From an uncultured Coriobacteriaceae bacterium (GTDB lineage: Bacteria > Actinomycetota > Coriobacteriia > Coriobacteriales > Eggerthellaceae), in NCBI GenBank assembly GCA_937937585.1, contig CALDCB010000012.1:124001-188000 (forward strand): DNA of 64,000 nucleotides. Direction: 5' to 3'. The translations under genes were made by a program, and so were the position numbers. Positions 1-7,143 of this stretch are shown piece by piece; the first letter of the stretch is position 1; each line of letters begins with the position of its first letter. The notes under the pieces were generated by a model. The model was not told the DNA's origin and did not search any database. It was given only the letters and a program-made list of their open reading frames with translations.

Positions 1-1029
1 ATCGAATGGCGTGTTGATCCGCGTGGTGAATTCCGTGGCGAATCCCTCGGCAGGCTCTTCTTCAACGCGGCTTCCGTTCGCTGCAAGAACAACGCGGTAG
101 GTCTTTTCGATGTCGGTGTAGTGCATGTCCAGCACAAGGTCGCGCCCTGGCCAGGCTTGCTTGCGGTACAGAGCCACCATCTGGCGGGTAAACACCAGGC
201 TGGGGTCCTCTTTTTCGCCGGATTCGCTAACGCCCCAGCTGGCGTCGGCCATGGCCTCGAAAACGTCGCGCGGGAACAGGTTTTGGTCAAGCTTGTTGCG
301 GGTTTCGCTGGAGATACCGTCGCCCGTGCGGCTGCCGTGCGTGCCGGCCGCGCCAGTCGCGCCAGTCGCGTTGCTCGCGCAGCCGTCCGCACCAACCGTG
401 CCGCTCGCGCAGCCGTCTGCGAACTCCCCGCCGGCTTTCCTGACCCAAGAAAGGTACTCGTCGGTGCGCTGGGACAGCTCCTTCACGCGGAAAAGCTCGC
501 CCTGCCCGCAGAAGATGGTGGTGTAGCCACCTTTGCCGCAAAGCCGGTCGAACAGATCGGTCACGCCGCCGTAGTTGCCCTTTGCGGTGTAGAAACCGCA
601 GGTCGAAACCACCACCGTGCGCTTGCCGCTCATATCGTAGCGCGACGGGTGCCCGCCGCTTTCCGTCTCGGCGCTCATGAACGGGAGCGACATGGGAAGC
701 TGGCGGTCGATCAGGTTCTTCAGCGGGCCGGGCAGCCCGAAGTAGTACAAGGGGAAGCTCCAGGCAATCACGTCGGCCCACAGAATCTTTCGGATAACCA
801 ACTGCATGTCGTCGCGAATGCAGCACGTTCCCGGCGTTTTGCTCCAGCACGAGAAGCAGCCCAGGCAGGGTTTGATATCAAGCGTGCCGACGTTCAGGGT
901 TTCAACTGCGGGTACCTGCCCATGGGCACTCTCTTCTTGCGAGGCGATTCCCTGCAAGAAAGCGCTGGTCAAGCGCCAGGTGTTGCTTCGTTCGCCCTTA
1001 GGGCTGCCGTTGATTGCCAGGATGTTCAT
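1..1029 (-). CDS. Flavodoxin-family NAD(P)H-dependent oxidoreductase, C-terminus beyond the window
   Basis: The frame is open from an ATG at 1029 (GGAG ribosome site just upstream) to the left edge, so the 3' end is missing. The N-terminus MNILAINGSPKGERSNTW is the FMN-phosphate binding loop of the NADPH-dependent FMN reductase/flavodoxin fold. It is followed by CLGCFSCW, the cysteine-rich segment common in anaerobe members, and by WSFPLYYFGLPGPLKNLIDR, which shapes the flavin pocket. A Gly/Ala/Thr-rich linker (about residues 200-235) separates this from a C-terminal part (LVLDMHYTDIEKTYRVVL) that resembles the SCP2-like domain fused to some flavodoxins; that second assignment is tentative. 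Likely a cytoplasmic FMN electron-transfer enzyme with unknown substrate. The long + strand frame over the same bases is antisense noise. Confidence 0.85.
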   Translation of the reverse strand, partial: MNILAINGSPKGERSNTWRLTSAFLQGIASQEESAHGQVPAVETLNVGTLDIKPCLGCFSCWSKTPGTCCIRDDMQLVIRKILWADVIAWSFPLYYFGLPGPLKNLIDRQLPMSLPFMSAETESGGHPSRYDMSGKRTVVVSTCGFYTAKGNYGGVTDLFDRLCGKGGYTTIFCGQGELFRVKELSQRTDEYLSWVRKAGGEFADGCASGTVGADGCASNATGATGAAGTHGSRTGDGISSETRNKLDQNLFPRDVFEAMADASWGVSESGEKEDPSLVFTRQMVALYRKQAWPGRDLVLDMHYTDIEKTYRVVLAANGSRVEEEPAEGFATEFTTRINTPFD

Positions 1030-1150
1030 TGGGCGCTCCTTAGTTCGGCGGCGCATTGCTCGGCTCAGTCGCCCTGTTGGGTGCGCGAAGCCTCACTTAC
1101 GAGCTGAATGATATATCACTGGTGGAATATAGGAAGCGGAGGAAGAGTCA

Positions 1151-1282
1151 ATGTTGGGTAAAGGTTGGGGTGGTGGAAGATCGCTTCGTTCTAGAAAGAG
1201 CCTTGCGCGAGGTGAGCAAATTGCGCTTGAGGAGAAGCAGGTGCAGTTGAAACAACAAGAAAACTGGTCGTTCGGCAGATAA
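1151..1282 (+). CDS. Possible 43-residue basic small protein
   Basis: An ATG at 1151 lies 6 to 11 bases after a GGAGGAAGAG ribosome site (about 1136-1146). The frame encodes 43 residues beginning MLGKGWGGGRSLRSRKSL, then a charged glutamine/glutamate-rich helix, and ends at TAA 1280-1282. It sits alone between the divergent flavodoxin gene and the lipoprotein gene. No family is recognised. The support is only the ribosome site and the plausible composition; it could equally be the 5' remnant of a longer decayed gene, since its neighbours are broken. Confidence 0.4.
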   Translation: MLGKGWGGGRSLRSRKSLARGEQIALEEKQVQLKQQENWSFGR

Positions 1283-1383
1283 AACAACTTTGCAGCTGAT
1301 CGCTCCGGATCTTGCAGCTCAAGTCGTGTTGAGCGAAGGGTATAGTGATCGGAACTTGTTGTTCGATGCGGATTGGGGCATTG

Positions 1384-2260
1384 ATGAAGAAAGTCGTTCT
1401 TGTGCTGGCGTTGGTGACGTCACTGGGGCTGTTTGGCTGCGCTGGCGGCGACCATGCAAGCGGGTCGACGTCTCGCGGGAAAATCGAGGTCTCGGTTGTC
1501 GATAGGTCGTATGAGAGCGAAAGCGGAAGCTCTTTTGCTGAGCGTAAGTCTATTGAAGAATATCAATACGACGAGCAGGGAAAACTGGTTCTGGTCGAGA
1601 GATCATCCGTTAATGAGGATGACGAATTGGAAGCCGGTAGCCGCCAATCTTTCGAATACGACAATGCTGGAAATGTGACGCAGGTGTCTTCCTCGGTCCG
1701 CCATTATGACTGGAATGTTGGGGGCATCAAGACTTTCTTGTACGACGATTCTGGCAGGTGCGTTGAATGCTCTTACGAAGTTGTTTCTCAGGGCGTGGGA
1801 AAACGTACGGCGACTTACGACTATTCCGATTCGGGCCAGATAGTTTCTGGGGTTGTCGTCGAGTATCTGCATGGCGCTGCCAATGGTGGAAAGTCTTCTG
1901 GCATGTCCTGGGAGTATCTCCCCCAATGGCAAGATCGAAAGCACGGTAGCGCGAACTACTCCTTCCGCTGGTCTTGATTTCATATCGGGGCTGTCCGATG
2001 TGGAAGCGGGCGTCTATGTTTATCGCGACCACTACGGAACGCTCTCTACCCTGCGCTTTGACGACAAGGGACGCCTGCTGAGCATTGAGTCACAGGCAAG
2101 CGGGAGCAACAAAGAGATTCGTTACGAATACAAGACCATCGAAGTTGATGCCAGCACCTACAAACCGACTGTCTTCAGCAACCCTATGGGAATCGACCCC
2201 ATGTGGAAGCCTGCGCTGAGCGACGAAGAGGTTGCGGCAATCATGGGCAAGAAGAAGTAA
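1384..2260 (+). pseudogene. YD-repeat-like lipoprotein, frameshifted at a C5 run
   Basis: Translation from ATG 1384 gives a lipoprotein signal (MKKVVLVLALVTSLGLFGCAG) with lipobox LFGC, followed by repeated YxYDxxGxx units (YQYDEQGKLV, FEYDNAGNVT, FLYDDSGRCV) like those of RHS/YD-repeat and related cell-surface proteins. The first frame stops at 1977. The matching continuation lies in the next frame, where LRFDDKGRLL and a normal C-terminus run to 2260. Removing one C from the run CCCCC at 1920-1924 joins the two as ...WEYLPNGKIES..., giving a protein of about 291 residues. This is therefore a 1-base insertion, a sequencing error, or a slippage switch. Base composition is more AT-rich than the flanks, consistent with acquired DNA. 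Confidence 0.75.
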
Positions 2261-2500
2261 GACAGTGCTAAATCGGCTCGATACGCTCCGCGGTTACATC
2301 TAGCCGCTCGGCTTGACGCGTCCTGCGGCTGCAGCGCGCTTGGCGCAATGCGTTTCTGCGGCACTGCCGCAAACTCAGCGCACCACCATTCAACAGACTC
2401 AGCAGCTTTGCGGCTTTTCTCAAGGCGCGAAGCTGTTGGCGCTTTGAGGGCACTATGATTTGCAGCAGAAATCACGAGCGACAAATCGGGAGGCGTCTGC

Positions 2501-2929
2501 ATGCAAGACGAGGTGCGCGTTTCGGCAGGTGGGGAAGCCGCCGCCAAGAAAAAGACCGGCGGGTTCCTTCGCCAAGCCATGACATACTACGGCGTTTCCA
2601 TCGCGCAAACCTTCGTCGAGTTCGGCGTGTTCGCCGTTATGCAGCTCCTTGGGCTGGCAACGGGTACAGCCAACGGCATTGCCGTGGCATGCTCGGGAAC
2701 GTTCAACTTCTTAATGAACCGCAACATCACCTTCAAGGCCTCAAGCAATTTCTGGCGCAGCGTCGTTCTGTTCATTCTTCTGTACCTATGAAACTTCCTG
2801 TTCGGCACGTGGTTCATTTCCGCAACGGCATCCGCCTTCGGCCTGCCGCAGACGGTGGGCAAGTTCATCACCATGGCAATGCAAGGCGTCTGGGGCTTCT
2901 GCCTGTGCAAATGGGTTATCTTCAAATAG
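2501..2929 (+). pseudogene. GtrA-family membrane protein interrupted by in-frame TGA
   Basis: ATG 2501 follows a GGGAGG ribosome site. The first 96 codons encode a soluble N-terminus and then membrane helices in the GtrA/DPMS style (MTYYGVSIAQTFVEFGVFAVM, then the typical TANGIAVACSGTFNFLMNR and ITFK motifs). A TGA at 2789-2791 ends the frame, yet the same frame continues sensibly (NFLFGTWFISATA, then QTVGKFITMAMQGVWGF and a final KWVIFK) to TAG 2927-2929. The second half is the usual last two helices of GtrA proteins, so the intact gene was 142 codons with TGG or another sense codon at position 97. GtrA proteins help translocate lipid-linked sugars. No selenocysteine context is visible. Confidence 0.8.
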
Positions 2930-2986
2930 ATTGAAAGACTCGGCCTTAATTCGCGCGGCCGCGCTTGGGGCATTACGGGGGTAGCG

Positions 2987-4708
2987 ATGCACGATCTGAA
3001 CAAGGTTCTGTTTTACAAAACGTCGTTCGACATCCAGCTTATTGCCGGCGACGATTTGCTATGGCCGATTATCTTCGAGATCAAAAACTGGATGACATCC
3101 AAATGGAACGGCCCCGCGTGCTACGACGACGCCTCCTGCGACGGCCCGCAGCGCGACGGCACCTCTGGCGACGCCACGCCTGTGCTTACCACTGACAACC
3201 AGGAATGGTCGGCGCTTAAGCGGAAAGGCCAGATCAGATCGACCGACGACGATGCCTCGGTGGTTATCGAGTCGGCCACGTTCTACGACAGCCTTTTCGG
3301 CAACAAATGGGCCTGCGCCATATCCGAGACCATAAAGGTTGAGGGCTGCGCCTTCCGCGAATGGCGCACGGAAATCGGCTTTACCTGGCACGAGCCAGAC
3401 CGCGGCACGCTGTCGTTGATTCTTTCCTACAGCGACCAGCCGGGTTTCCTGGGCCCGCTGCAGCCCGTTCCTTCCGAAACCATCCCGGGCATTGTTCTTA
3501 GGCTGTCTGACAACAACCGCATTCGCTGTTCGGTTTCGGGCGGGGACAACTTCATGGAGCCCACCCGTCTGGAGGTTAGCGACTTCGTGAGCTTCTGGTC
3601 GTTCGTCTCCGACAAGAATCGCAACACCCCGGTTGTGTTCGTCAGCCCTGTGGTTGACGACGGCGCGGCGTCGCTCGTGGTTGACCCGCACGCTGTTTCT
3701 GCGGCTTTGGGTCCCTCGGCGGTGGTCTTTTTCAGCGAAAGCCCCGCCTTCATGGACGAGATGAACGCCTGCCTGCCAAGGGCCGAGTTGCGTTGCACGA
3801 ACGGCGCGGTTCGCGTGTACGAGCCCAAGAAGAGCCTTGCCGAGCACTGGAAGCATCGCTTTTTCTCGCCCGCCGCAATCGAGGAGCTGGGCGGCGCCGA
3901 GGCTTTGATTCTGCTGCTAAGACGGGCGCTGGCTCAGGACGTTCACTTCTATGAAGACACGGTGCGGCTTGATGACGTGCACGATCTTGTCCGCCGCAGC
4001 ACGTTCGAGAAGCGACTGCGTCAACGTGCCGAAGATGCTCAGGGCGAAACGGATCAGGTTCGACTGGAGCTTGACGAGTTCCTTGACGATCACGAGCGAA
4101 CGCTTAACGAGAGGGATCGCCTGGGCGAGGAGAACAAGAAGCTGCGTCAACAGCTGGATGCGGCGGAGTCGAAGGCGTTAAGCCTTCAGCAGGCGTTTGA
4201 GGGTTCGGGCATGGCTGAGGCGCCGGTTGCGGGCCTGCCGCTGTATCCCAAGTCGCGGAAAGACATCGTGAATATGTTCTTGGAGGCGTATCCGGGCAGG
4301 TTCGACCTGACGGAGCGCGCGTGGCGATCGCTGGACAATTGCGAGAGCAGCCCCGAGGTTCTGTGGAACGCGCTGTACTACCTGTGCACGCTTTTGTATT
4401 CGCTTTGGCGCAGCGGGTCGAGCGTCGATTTAGAGCGAAGTTTTGATGACTCGGCCAGCGGGTTTGAGTACAAGCGCGGTGAGGGACGTAACTCGCGTGC
4501 GGATAAAGCCGTGATGGCGTCCCGCTGCGACGTGTACAACGGCCGCGAGATTTTCGCGGAGCCCCATATCAGCAGGGGAAATAGCCGAGGCAGGTCGAAG
4601 GAAAGCAGCATTAGAATTTATCTTGCTCTGGATGAGCCGTCGGGCATGATCATTCTTTCCAGTATCGGCGAGCATCTGGACAACCACTCCACGCGCAATT
4701 TTCATTAG
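2987..4708 (+). CDS. Orphan 573-residue protein with central coiled coil
   Basis: The frame runs from ATG 2987 (GGGGGTAGCG upstream is a weak ribosome site) to 4708. Not recognised with confidence. Visible parts: a mixed alpha/beta N-terminal half (about 1-330) rich in Trp and Asp with no signal peptide or membrane helix; a strongly heptad-like charged coiled coil at about 335-405 (LELDEFLDDHERTLNERDRL, ENKKLRQQLDAAE); then a compact C-terminal domain (about 420-573) ending RIYLALDEPSGMIILSSIG and EHLDNHSTRNFH. The C-terminal strand-turn-strand with a GxHL-like tail resembles C-termini of several uncharacterised defence-island proteins, but that is impression only. It stands alone in a gene-poor accessory region next to an inverted-repeat element. 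Confidence 0.7.
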   Translation: MHDLNKVLFYKTSFDIQLIAGDDLLWPIIFEIKNWMTSKWNGPACYDDASCDGPQRDGTSGDATPVLTTDNQEWSALKRKGQIRSTDDDASVVIESATFYDSLFGNKWACAISETIKVEGCAFREWRTEIGFTWHEPDRGTLSLILSYSDQPGFLGPLQPVPSETIPGIVLRLSDNNRIRCSVSGGDNFMEPTRLEVSDFVSFWSFVSDKNRNTPVVFVSPVVDDGAASLVVDPHAVSAALGPSAVVFFSESPAFMDEMNACLPRAELRCTNGAVRVYEPKKSLAEHWKHRFFSPAAIEELGGAEALILLLRRALAQDVHFYEDTVRLDDVHDLVRRSTFEKRLRQRAEDAQGETDQVRLELDEFLDDHERTLNERDRLGEENKKLRQQLDAAESKALSLQQAFEGSGMAEAPVAGLPLYPKSRKDIVNMFLEAYPGRFDLTERAWRSLDNCESSPEVLWNALYYLCTLLYSLWRSGSSVDLERSFDDSASGFEYKRGEGRNSRADKAVMASRCDVYNGREIFAEPHISRGNSRGRSKESSIRIYLALDEPSGMIILSSIGEHLDNHSTRNFH

Positions 4709-4784
4709 AGCGTGCGGCCAGCGAGTGCGGGTGCGAGCGGGGTTGGGCGCGGACCCGTTGGCAGCGAGTACGAGTGGGGTTGGG

Positions 4785-4808
4785 CGCGGCAACGCCAGCT
4801 GCGGCTGC
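4785..4808. repeat. 24-base duplicate of the LPXTG gene tail
   Basis: The 24 bases at 4785-4808 are identical to 5243-5266, which encode the alanine-rich membrane anchor (AAAAGVAA region) of the LPXTG gene on the minus strand. The neighbouring frame also reads an alanine run, so this may be the remnant of a second surface-protein gene end. GC-rich alanine codons can produce some similarity by chance. Confidence 0.5.
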
Positions 4809-4882
4809 TGCGGGTGTGGGCTGTGCCGGCGGGCGCGTAGGTCGTGCCAGGCGCGCGGGTTGGCCGGCTCGACCCCCCCCGC

Positions 4883-5030
4883 GCACAGATTTTCCCGTTT
4901 TGCGATGATTACTCCTCGTGAAACAGGGGTTGGATTCCCTGGCCTGCGGTTTTAGCGCGAGCATATTCGCGCAGGTGACATTCGCGAGCGTTTTGGCGCG
5001 AAAAAGGTCGCAAAACGGGAAAATCTGTGC
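4883..5030. repeat. Inverted-repeat element, copy A
   Basis: The 23-base left arm at 4883-4905 (begins GCACAGATTTTCCCG) is the exact reverse complement of the right arm at 5008-5030, with about 102 bases between. A second copy with the same left arm and a near-identical right arm lies at 28787-28940. Arms are AT-richer than the GC-rich core. No transposase is nearby, so it looks like a MITE or a genus-specific palindromic repeat. Confidence 0.8.
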
Positions 5031-5065
5031 AAGCAGAAGAATGCAATGACGGAATCGAACTGTTC

Positions 5066-5094
5066 TTGAGCTTCGACTCGCTCCAAGGTATATT
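5066..5094 (+). promoter_or_regulatory. Candidate promoter for the small RNA
   Basis: TTGAGC at 5066-5071 and TATATT at 5089-5094 are separated by 17 bases, a good match to a housekeeping sigma-factor promoter. The predicted start is near 5101, immediately before the stem-loop. Confidence 0.5.
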
Positions 5095-5100
5095 CGTTAT

Positions 5101-5167
5101 AGACAAGGCTGGTCGCCAACTCGGGGAATTGGACCCCGGCACGAGACGACCAGCCTTCCGTCTTTTC
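5101..5167 (+). ncRNA. Candidate small structured RNA or promoter-terminator unit
   Basis: An 11-base perfect stem (AAGGCTGGTCG 5105-5115 with CGACCAGCCTT 5147-5157) encloses an inner stem CGGGG 5122-5126 with CCCCG 5134-5138, and is followed by TCTTTT at 5161-5166. With the upstream promoter this would make an RNA of roughly 67 bases, convergent with the LPXTG gene. It does not fit a tRNA or another RNA family I recognise. The alternative is a terminator for the minus-strand LPXTG transcript, although the U-rich tail favours the plus strand. Confidence 0.45.
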
Positions 5168-5221
5168 ATTGATGTAAAGCCTTGCTCCAGCGCGAGCGTG
5201 GGCGGGCGCGTTTGGCGCTAG

Positions 5222-6529
5222 CTAGCGGTTGCGACGCCTTGCCGCGGCAACGCCAGCTGCGGCTGCAGCGGCTGCTGCGCCGGCGGCACCAAGGGCGATT
5301 GCCATTGCGCCGTTGTCGCCCGTTGCGGGCAGCGCGGTCTCGGCAGGCTTAACAACAGGCGTGACCTCAGCGGGTGCGGGGTCTGCTGCGGGCTTTTCTG
5401 CCTCAGGCTGCGGGGCGGGCTCGGGCTTGGTTTCCGGGTCGGGTTTGACTTCTGGATCGGGCTTTACTTCAGGATCGGGTTTGACCTCAGGATTTGGCTT
5501 CTCCTCGGGATTCGGCTTAACATCGGGGTCGGGCTCGGTCGTGTCGGTGCTGATTAGATACACGTTGCTGCCAAAGACGCAGCGGATGTAGTACTCGTGC
5601 CGCGTCTCGAGAATGGTCCCCTTCCCGTTGTTGAAGTTGCTGAAGTCGAAGTCGGCGCCCGCACCAATGTAGATCGAGTAGAACAGATCCAAGCTGTAGG
5701 AAATTAGAGGATCAGCGTCGCCGCCCGTAAAGACCAAGGTCGCCCTTTCGTGATTGTCGACGGAGGCCAGGCTGATTGAAACGTTCGCTTCTTTGGCGTT
5801 ATCGGTTTTAACGAGGGACTCTGTATCGGGATCGATCCTGAAGAGATGGACGCTCTCGTTGCGCCAGAGGGTGAAATTCTCAGGCGCGTCGGGGAAGTCG
5901 TATACGAACGCTTCGTCTTGGACCAACGTGAACGCAGGAGGCAGCTCTAGGTCGTAGAAATGGTTGACAACGGTGGTGTTGATTTTGATCTCGCTGCCGC
6001 CTGGGGCGGTTGCGCCGCGGGTGGCGGCTGCTGCGGCGGATGCGGTTGCGGCGGGTTCAGGCGTTGGCGCAGGCGCAGCGGTTGGTTCGTTTGTGGGTGC
6101 GACGGCTGCCGCTGCGGGTTTGTCAGCGACAATGGAGGCCGTGGGTGCAACTTCGGAGGCAAGTGCAGGGGCGGCGGACGGTTCGGCTTTTGCTGCGGTT
6201 TCTGCTGCGGGCTTAGCGACGCCGGGCTCGACCGAGTCTGCGTTTGCCGTGGCGGCAGCGTCTTGCCCTGCAGCAGGCGCGGGCATTTCGGTTGCCAGCG
6301 CCGCGCCGGGCAGCAGGAGCTGCCCCGCTACAAGGGCGCTTACCCCGAAGGCGGCGATTTTGGCGCCCGTACGACGCTTCGCGCCGCGAATGAGCGAGCT
6401 GGTTCGTTCTGGGCTTGCGGTGCAACATGCTGTCTGTGCATAAGGCGCTCCTTGTTTGCAGGTCGGTTCTGTGGATCTACATTGCGCCCACCCGATTCGC
6501 CAGGTTCGCGCATGCGAAACTTCATACAA
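5222..6529 (-). CDS. LPXTG-anchored Ala/Pro-rich surface protein
   Basis: A sortase substrate: Sec leader core GAKIAAFGVSALVAGQ, a long Ala/Pro/Thr-rich stalk, a folded central domain (about 195-330), a proline-rich repeat (PDPEVKPDPEVKPDPEVKP), then LPATG (about 400-404), a hydrophobic alanine run and the RRRNR tail. It should be covalently attached to peptidoglycan. The only in-frame ATG before the leader is at 6529, giving an unusually long 48-residue pre-leader without a clear ribosome site. An ATG at 6441 with GGAG correctly placed is out of frame by one base; adding one GCTC unit in the tandem GCTCGCTC (6392-6399, minus strand) would join it as ...NEPARSLIRGAKRR. The gene may thus be frameshifted or slippage-switched. 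No sortase gene is visible. Confidence 0.8.
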   Translation of the reverse strand: MYEVSHARTWRIGWAQCRSTEPTCKQGAPYAQTACCTASPERTSSLIRGAKRRTGAKIAAFGVSALVAGQLLLPGAALATEMPAPAAGQDAAATANADSVEPGVAKPAAETAAKAEPSAAPALASEVAPTASIVADKPAAAAVAPTNEPTAAPAPTPEPAATASAAAAATRGATAPGGSEIKINTTVVNHFYDLELPPAFTLVQDEAFVYDFPDAPENFTLWRNESVHLFRIDPDTESLVKTDNAKEANVSISLASVDNHERATLVFTGGDADPLISYSLDLFYSIYIGAGADFDFSNFNNGKGTILETRHEYYIRCVFGSNVYLISTDTTEPDPDVKPNPEEKPNPEVKPDPEVKPDPEVKPDPETKPEPAPQPEAEKPAADPAPAEVTPVVKPAETALPATGDNGAMAIALGAAGAAAAAAAAGVAAARRRNR

Positions 6530-6718
6530 GCCGGGAGATAGCGGAATCTAATTTTCCCATGCTGATATGCCACAGACAATGACCTGCTGTCCAATTCTGG
6601 GGGGGGAGGCTGCAATTTTTATTGCGGCATCGGCCAAGTTTTTACCATTCAATTTGAAACAATACTCGAAATCGATAACCCGGATAGGGTGAACTCTGGG
6701 TACGGTAAGGAGGCCATC

Positions 6719-6994
6719 ATGACTGTTGCGGCTATCAGGAATGCTGAAGGAAAGTTTCGTACGAACAGTGAAGTGAAAAAGCGGGCCACTGAGATTTACT
6801 CTCATTGGGGGTTGAGTCTCTCGGATGCCATCAACGTCTTCCTTGTAAAGTCGGTCGAGGTTGGCGGTCTGCCTTTCGAGATGAGGCCGGAGCTGCCTTC
6901 ATGCGATCAGGTCGCGGCACTTGCCTATAAAGCGCCGATCAATTCCGAAGGGATCGCTGTTCTTCCTGCCGATTGGGATGATTTTGATGATTGA
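6719..6994 (+). CDS. RelB/DinJ-family antitoxin
   Basis: ATG 6719 follows AAGGAGG at 6707-6713. The 91-residue product has the ribbon-helix-helix layout of RelB/DinJ antitoxins: VAAIRNAEGKFRTNSEVKKR, then ATEIYSHWGLSLSDAINVFL with the characteristic helix-turn-helix GLSLSDAINVFL, and an acidic toxin-wrapping tail ending DWDDFDD. Such proteins repress their own operon and neutralise a ribonuclease toxin. The next reading frame overlaps its stop in the ATGATTGA arrangement typical of antitoxin-toxin operons, but that toxin is cut short. Confidence 0.85.
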   Translation: MTVAAIRNAEGKFRTNSEVKKRATEIYSHWGLSLSDAINVFLVKSVEVGGLPFEMRPELPSCDQVAALAYKAPINSEGIAVLPADWDDFDD

Positions 6995-7052
6995 GGACGT
7001 GCCTCAGCTTTGGGATGTCTGGCACGCGCGATTCAATTACGATGGCGGTTAG
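6987..7052 (+). pseudogene. Truncated toxin start (MazF/PemK-like remnant)
   Basis: A 21-codon frame begins inside the antitoxin gene (ATG 6987, 8 bases overlap) and reads MIEDVPQLWDVWHARFNYDGG before TAG 7050-7052. The segment LWDVWHARFNYDG resembles the N-terminal first strand of MazF/PemK toxins (WxVxxAxFxF). Nothing downstream in any frame continues the fold, because a terminator hairpin follows. Probably a deleted toxin, leaving an orphan antitoxin. Confidence 0.5.
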
Positions 7053-7093
7053 TTGATAGAAGGCATGGAAGAAAATAATCCGTGAAACACTTT

Positions 7094-7125
7094 AGGCCGC
7101 GATCCGTGAGGGTCGCGGCCTTTTT
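7094..7125 (+). terminator. Rho-independent terminator after the antitoxin locus
   Basis: AGGCCGCGA (7094-7102) pairs with TCGCGGCCT (7113-7121) and is followed by TTTTT. Confidence 0.85.
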
Positions 7126-7143
7126 GCATGAGAGCTGCATCGG

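Larger units (their letters stand above)
4709..5221. other. Gene-free accessory spacer
   Basis: This 513-base gap has no convincing protein gene on either strand. It contains a G-rich stretch with two near copies of GGGGTTGGGCGCGG (4738-4751 and 4777-4789), a 24-base copy of the LPXTG gene's 3' coding end (4785-4808), an inverted-repeat element (4883-5030) and a promoter-hairpin unit (5066-5167), each listed separately. Confidence 0.7.

Noticed and set aside
121..1107. 328-codon plus-strand frame over the flavodoxin gene
   Set aside because: The minus strand has the flavodoxin signature and a ribosome site; the plus frame has neither.
2789..2791. Selenocysteine reading of the GtrA TGA
   Set aside because: No bacterial SECIS-like hairpin follows directly, and GtrA proteins are not selenoproteins; a nonsense change is simpler.
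5101..5167. tRNA gene
   Set aside because: One long stem with an inner hairpin; no cloverleaf arms, no T-loop consensus.
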